Shown: positions 61,000 through 64,000 of the stretch, one piece after another | How positions within the stretch are numbered: the first letter of the stretch is position 1 | Layout: every line of letters starts with the position of its first letter | DNA from: Selaginella moellendorffii | Lineage: Eukaryota > Streptophyta > Lycopodiopsida > Selaginellales > Selaginellaceae | NCBI RefSeq assembly: GCF_000143415.4 | Contig: NW_003314267.1 | Coordinates: 2,260,932-2,324,931, forward strand | Direction: 5' to 3' | Length of the DNA: 64,000 bases | Program-made: the position numbers and the translations under genes | Notes under the pieces: model-generated | Seen by the model: only the letters and a program-made list of their open reading frames with translations | Databases searched by the model: none | Told to the model about the DNA's origin: nothing

Positions 61000-61838
61000 T
61001 TGCTATTTACTAAATGAACTGGGAGACACCAAAGTGAAATGCCTGCATTGTTTTTATAGCTGAAAGTTTTCTTCCCTGAAAGCTAAAAGTCATTCATTAG
61101 CTGGTCTCACCCGGATTATTTTGAGTCAGTCGTAGCCACTTGTGTATCCAGAAGTCTTTCAGGGAAAGACTTGAAAAGTCGTAGTCTAGCATTAATGTTT
61201 GTAAAAGGACCCAGCATACATTAGTTTAGTCTAAAGCATCCTTTTATATTTAAAAGAGTAAGGGTGAGATTTTTTTCCTTTGTGTATGAAAGACACGTAA
61301 AAAATGGTTACAATGGTTAACAAAAAATAGTTAAGGAAGCGAGTGCATTGGTGCCCATTGGGAATTTGCTCTTTTGCTGGAAGCATTTATGGATTCTATG
61401 TTAGAGATTGCTAGGTCTCATTGTTTTACCATCTTAATATATGAATTATTGCTCACTAGAATCAGTTTTATCATGTGCAATTGACTTGTAAGGTTAGACT
61501 CTTCTATTTTTATTATTTTTCTCAAATAAGCATAGATGGCACAAGAAAGCAGTGATGGCAAATGGTGGGTGCAAGGGCTCTTAGAAGGTGAGTATACAGG
61601 TTTGAGCATCAAGGAGAGGTTATGTGGATTGGATGTTGTCAGATGAAACATTCACACATGTGAGAACTTGTTCCTTCTTTTTGTCTATTCTCACAATCTT
61701 TCCATTCCAGGAGCTAAGTATTACCTTCTCAAGCTGAGGATAAGACTGATAATTATGTGAAGATTAACCTGTGGGAATGCAAACCTCAAGTGGTAAGAAA
61801 TTCATTCCGTGCTATTGTAGCTCTTAATGTTAATCTGC
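61000..61838. other. AT-rich intergenic region
   Basis: No gene seen. Contains the likely promoter of the receptor kinase on the minus strand. Confidence 0.5.
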
Positions 61839-61840
61839 AG

Positions 61841-62500
61841 AACTGACATTTTCCAATGTTTGAGGAATACAATCACTTGCAATGTGAAAAGGAAGAAGAG
61901 AAGCGACGGATGTGGGTAAGCATTTGCTTTCCTATAGTTACACCTATGCGAAAAAAATCGTTTTCTGGCTGGCAAGATCACAAGCGCATCCAGGAGCAAC
62001 TAATCACTAAGCAAGAAGCTACATCCAAGTCCTATCAAGCCTAACAACAAAAAGACTGCGGGTCTAGGCACAAGGCAAACAGTGCCGCCAGCGGCAACAT
62101 ACCGGCCAACGGCCGTCTATCCATGGGAGGAGGAGAAAGAGCCGGACATGCAACACCAGCTCCAAAGCTCGAGGATAACAACACAGGGGGTCTGTCAGTG
62201 AGATCGCTTCTGCCACCCCCGATTATTGCCTACAGGTGCCTATCTTCTGAGCTTCCAGCCGACCAGAAGCCATTGACGCCATGTGTCACAGCAGCAGGCT
62301 TCCACGAGAATCATCAACTCCGCAGACAGCTTTGCCAGTCCAGTGAAGTCGACTTCTTTATCTCTAGATGTCAAGCACAACAACACTAGCATCGTGAATA
62401 ACAGTGCAAATAGTTACACTAGCAAGATAATAGCAGCACCACTTTATACAAAAACTGCGAGCTGCAAAAGAGGAGGTCACTCCAGTCGCCTATAAGCAGG
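61841..62500 (+). pseudogene. MAP65/PRC1 microtubule-bundling protein, decayed 3' fragment
   Basis: After an AG acceptor at 61839-61840, the sequence reads FEEYNHLQCEKEEEKRRM, then past an intron-like GTAAGC stretch HKRIQEQLITKQEA. This matches the conserved end of plant MAP65 (EEYxxLxxEKEEEKRR...DQKRxQEQLxxEQEA). PIKPNNKKTAGLGTRQ follows in a shifted frame, and NGRLSMGGGERAGHATPAP in yet another, paralleling the variable C-terminal tail. The upstream spectrin-like repeats are missing. Non-functional as read. Confidence 0.65.
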
Positions 62501-62934
62501 CCGATCAAGGGAAGTTTTCCTTTTAAGTATTGTCAGTGCCTCTAGGTCTTTCATATGCATGGAAATTGGTGTGCTCTACACTCTTCCCTCGCAACAGTGA
62601 CCCATAGAGATCTATACTTCCAAGAGCCTCTGTCAGCTTCCACTTGTTGCTAGACTTCAGTGCTAGCATACAATCCAGTCCTGTAGCCTGGTAGTGTAAT
62701 GTTACTGGTACTCTGTTGTATACATTGGAACCACATTCTAACTCTTATATATAATAACAGTAAATAGTATATATTAAGATAGTACTGATTTCATACATTT
62801 ACACAATACGATAAAATGAATTTTAATATTTATGCAAGAACCACGGCCTGCAGGTTCTGTAATATATGTGAGTGCACACCTTGGGGAAGAGTTTCAGGAG
62901 CTACATATTCATAGGTATTGGGCTCTTCTACACA

Positions 62935-63600
62935 CATAGATGGAGACCCTCCAAGTCCAAGTCATACTGCAGCCTTTGGAGGTCTGAGATTGCTCTCTCT
63001 GCTCTACAGGTGACAAGCCAATTGCTGAGAAGCCTGCTGGACTTCATGCGTCACGTCGCGAGCTTCGGGCTGGGACTCGTGAGATTAGACATTTGCCAGG
63101 AGTCCGAGAGGCATACAGATGTTATGGACGCCATCATAAATCATCTCGGCCTGGGTAACTACAGAAGCTAGCGAGCAACGAAGAGGCAAGAATGGCTGCT
63201 GCTCACAGAGCTCCGCAGCAAGAGATCACTCTTTGGTGCTGATCTTCATATGACTGAAAAGGTCCAGGATGTGCTAGGCACATTCTACGTTATATCCGAG
63301 TTGCCACCCGACTGCTTTGGAGCCTACGTTATCTCCATGACTACAGCTTCGTCCAATGTTTTCACAGTTGAGCTTTTGCAACAAGAGTGCCGGGTGAGCA
63401 AGCCACTGCAGGTGTTGAGAAGCTCGCGGATTTAGAAGAAGCTCTAGCAGCCATGGATCGCCTCTTTTTTATCAACTGGTATCGTAGTCACAGCAATGGG
63501 AAGCAGGGGTTACTCCAACTCTGGGAAAGATACAGGGAGATTATGTGCTGCTTGGCAACAGTTCCAGACGCAGGGGAAAAAAAAGAGAGAAGTTTTATCA
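62935..63600 (+). pseudogene. Phosphoenolpyruvate carboxylase fragment, plant type
   Basis: Translation in shifting frames gives LQPLEV (then a stop), [132 protein letters not shown] and YSNSGKDTGRLCAAWQQF. That is the middle of plant PEPC in order. Stops (after NYRS, after LEV) and frameshifts break it; the universally conserved RLDIRQES reads RLDICQES. No other PEPC exons lie nearby in the window. Confidence 0.8.
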
Positions 63601-64000
63601 AGGCCTTTCCGATGTAATTGCCTTGGATGATTGGATGTGCCATCTTGCAAATCATGGATTGTTTTCTTCTCCTCAATCGCTTCTTCCCACAGGTGGACAA
63701 GCTTATGGCGGCCGAGGGTAAAATGAGAACAAGCAATGTGTACTTACCCAGATTCTTGAGTGTAGTTAAGGTTACAGGGTGATGCTGCTGGCTACGATCT
63801 TGTAGTGGTGGATGCCATGCACAAAGAAAAATTTGCAAGTTCTCATGCAAGGCAAATTGCGGGGCAGAGGAGAATCAGTTCGATGGGGTTTGCTAGGGTG
63901 ACTGCTGTCAATGGCCAATACATCATTGGAGATGCTTTATGACCAATACAGAATTAATTTTCAATTATAATCCTGTGCAGGGAAGGAGGCGAAGTTTGCT
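63601..64000. other. Unassigned sequence at the window end
   Basis: A short open stretch near 63780-63940 (GDAAGYDLVVVDAMHKEKF in one frame) looks coding-like but was not recognised and may be part of another relic. The window ends here. Confidence 0.3.

Overview
This window looks like nuclear DNA of a lycophyte, most probably Selaginella (S. moellendorffii-like). The genes are plant genes (GT47 and GH47 glycan enzymes, a PLS-type PPR protein, a class III peroxidase, plastid FtsH7/9, a trihelix factor, an S-locus-lectin kinase). Almost every intron is only about 45-70 bp, and compact GC-rich gene islands alternate with AT-rich, gene-poor stretches. All exon joins below were inferred by eye from splice motifs and reading phase.

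Layout. 0-0.7 kb: a tandem, partly deleted TRIM retroelement of Cassandra type whose LTR carries a 5S-rRNA-derived segment. 1.3-2.1 kb: trihelix factor (+). 2.6-5.5 kb: homeodomain protein with a long low-complexity tail (-). 7.0-17.4 kb: four housekeeping genes in a row on +: Golgi alpha-mannosidase I, FCP1/CPL-type CTD phosphatase, V-ATPase subunit A and an NDRG-like protein; the first three are only about 120 bp apart. 17.9-20.5 kb: STAT-like SH2 protein (-). 21.2-21.9 kb: relics of GEN1 and a ROK1/RH57 helicase. 21.9-26.3 kb: ORC4 (-) and the Holliday-junction resolvase GEN1 (+), divergent over about 150 bp. 26.4-27.7 kb: an aberrant class III peroxidase (-). 29.5-31.0 kb: MUR3-like GT47 (+). 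32.3-34.3 kb: a NTPase with a ubiquitin-like header and a nuclease-like tail, resembling Crinkler (CR) proteins (+). 34.6-37.5 kb: SUA/RBM5-type splicing factor (-). 38.5-42.0 kb: peroxisomal polyamine oxidase and the KDEL receptor ERD2 (+). 42.1-45.8 kb: small orphan genes and a decayed CHAT-domain gene. 45.8-50 kb: AT-rich repeat land with a second TRIM-like LTR and a 58-bp tandem repeat. 50.0-55.8 kb: FtsH7/9 and a PPR gene (+). 57.2-57.7 kb: papain-family relics in opposite orientations. 58.5-61.0 kb: lectin receptor kinase with an apparent frameshift near its N-terminus (-). 61.8-63.9 kb: MAP65 and PEP carboxylase relics.

The genes do not form one pathway. Secretory-pathway functions recur (mannosidase, ERD2, V-ATPase, GT47), as do DNA replication/repair functions (ORC4 beside GEN1). 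The most unusual items are the CR-like NTPase, the 5S-bearing TRIM, the homeodomain protein with a transposase-like tail, the peroxidase that has lost a conserved cysteine pair, and the many gene fragments.
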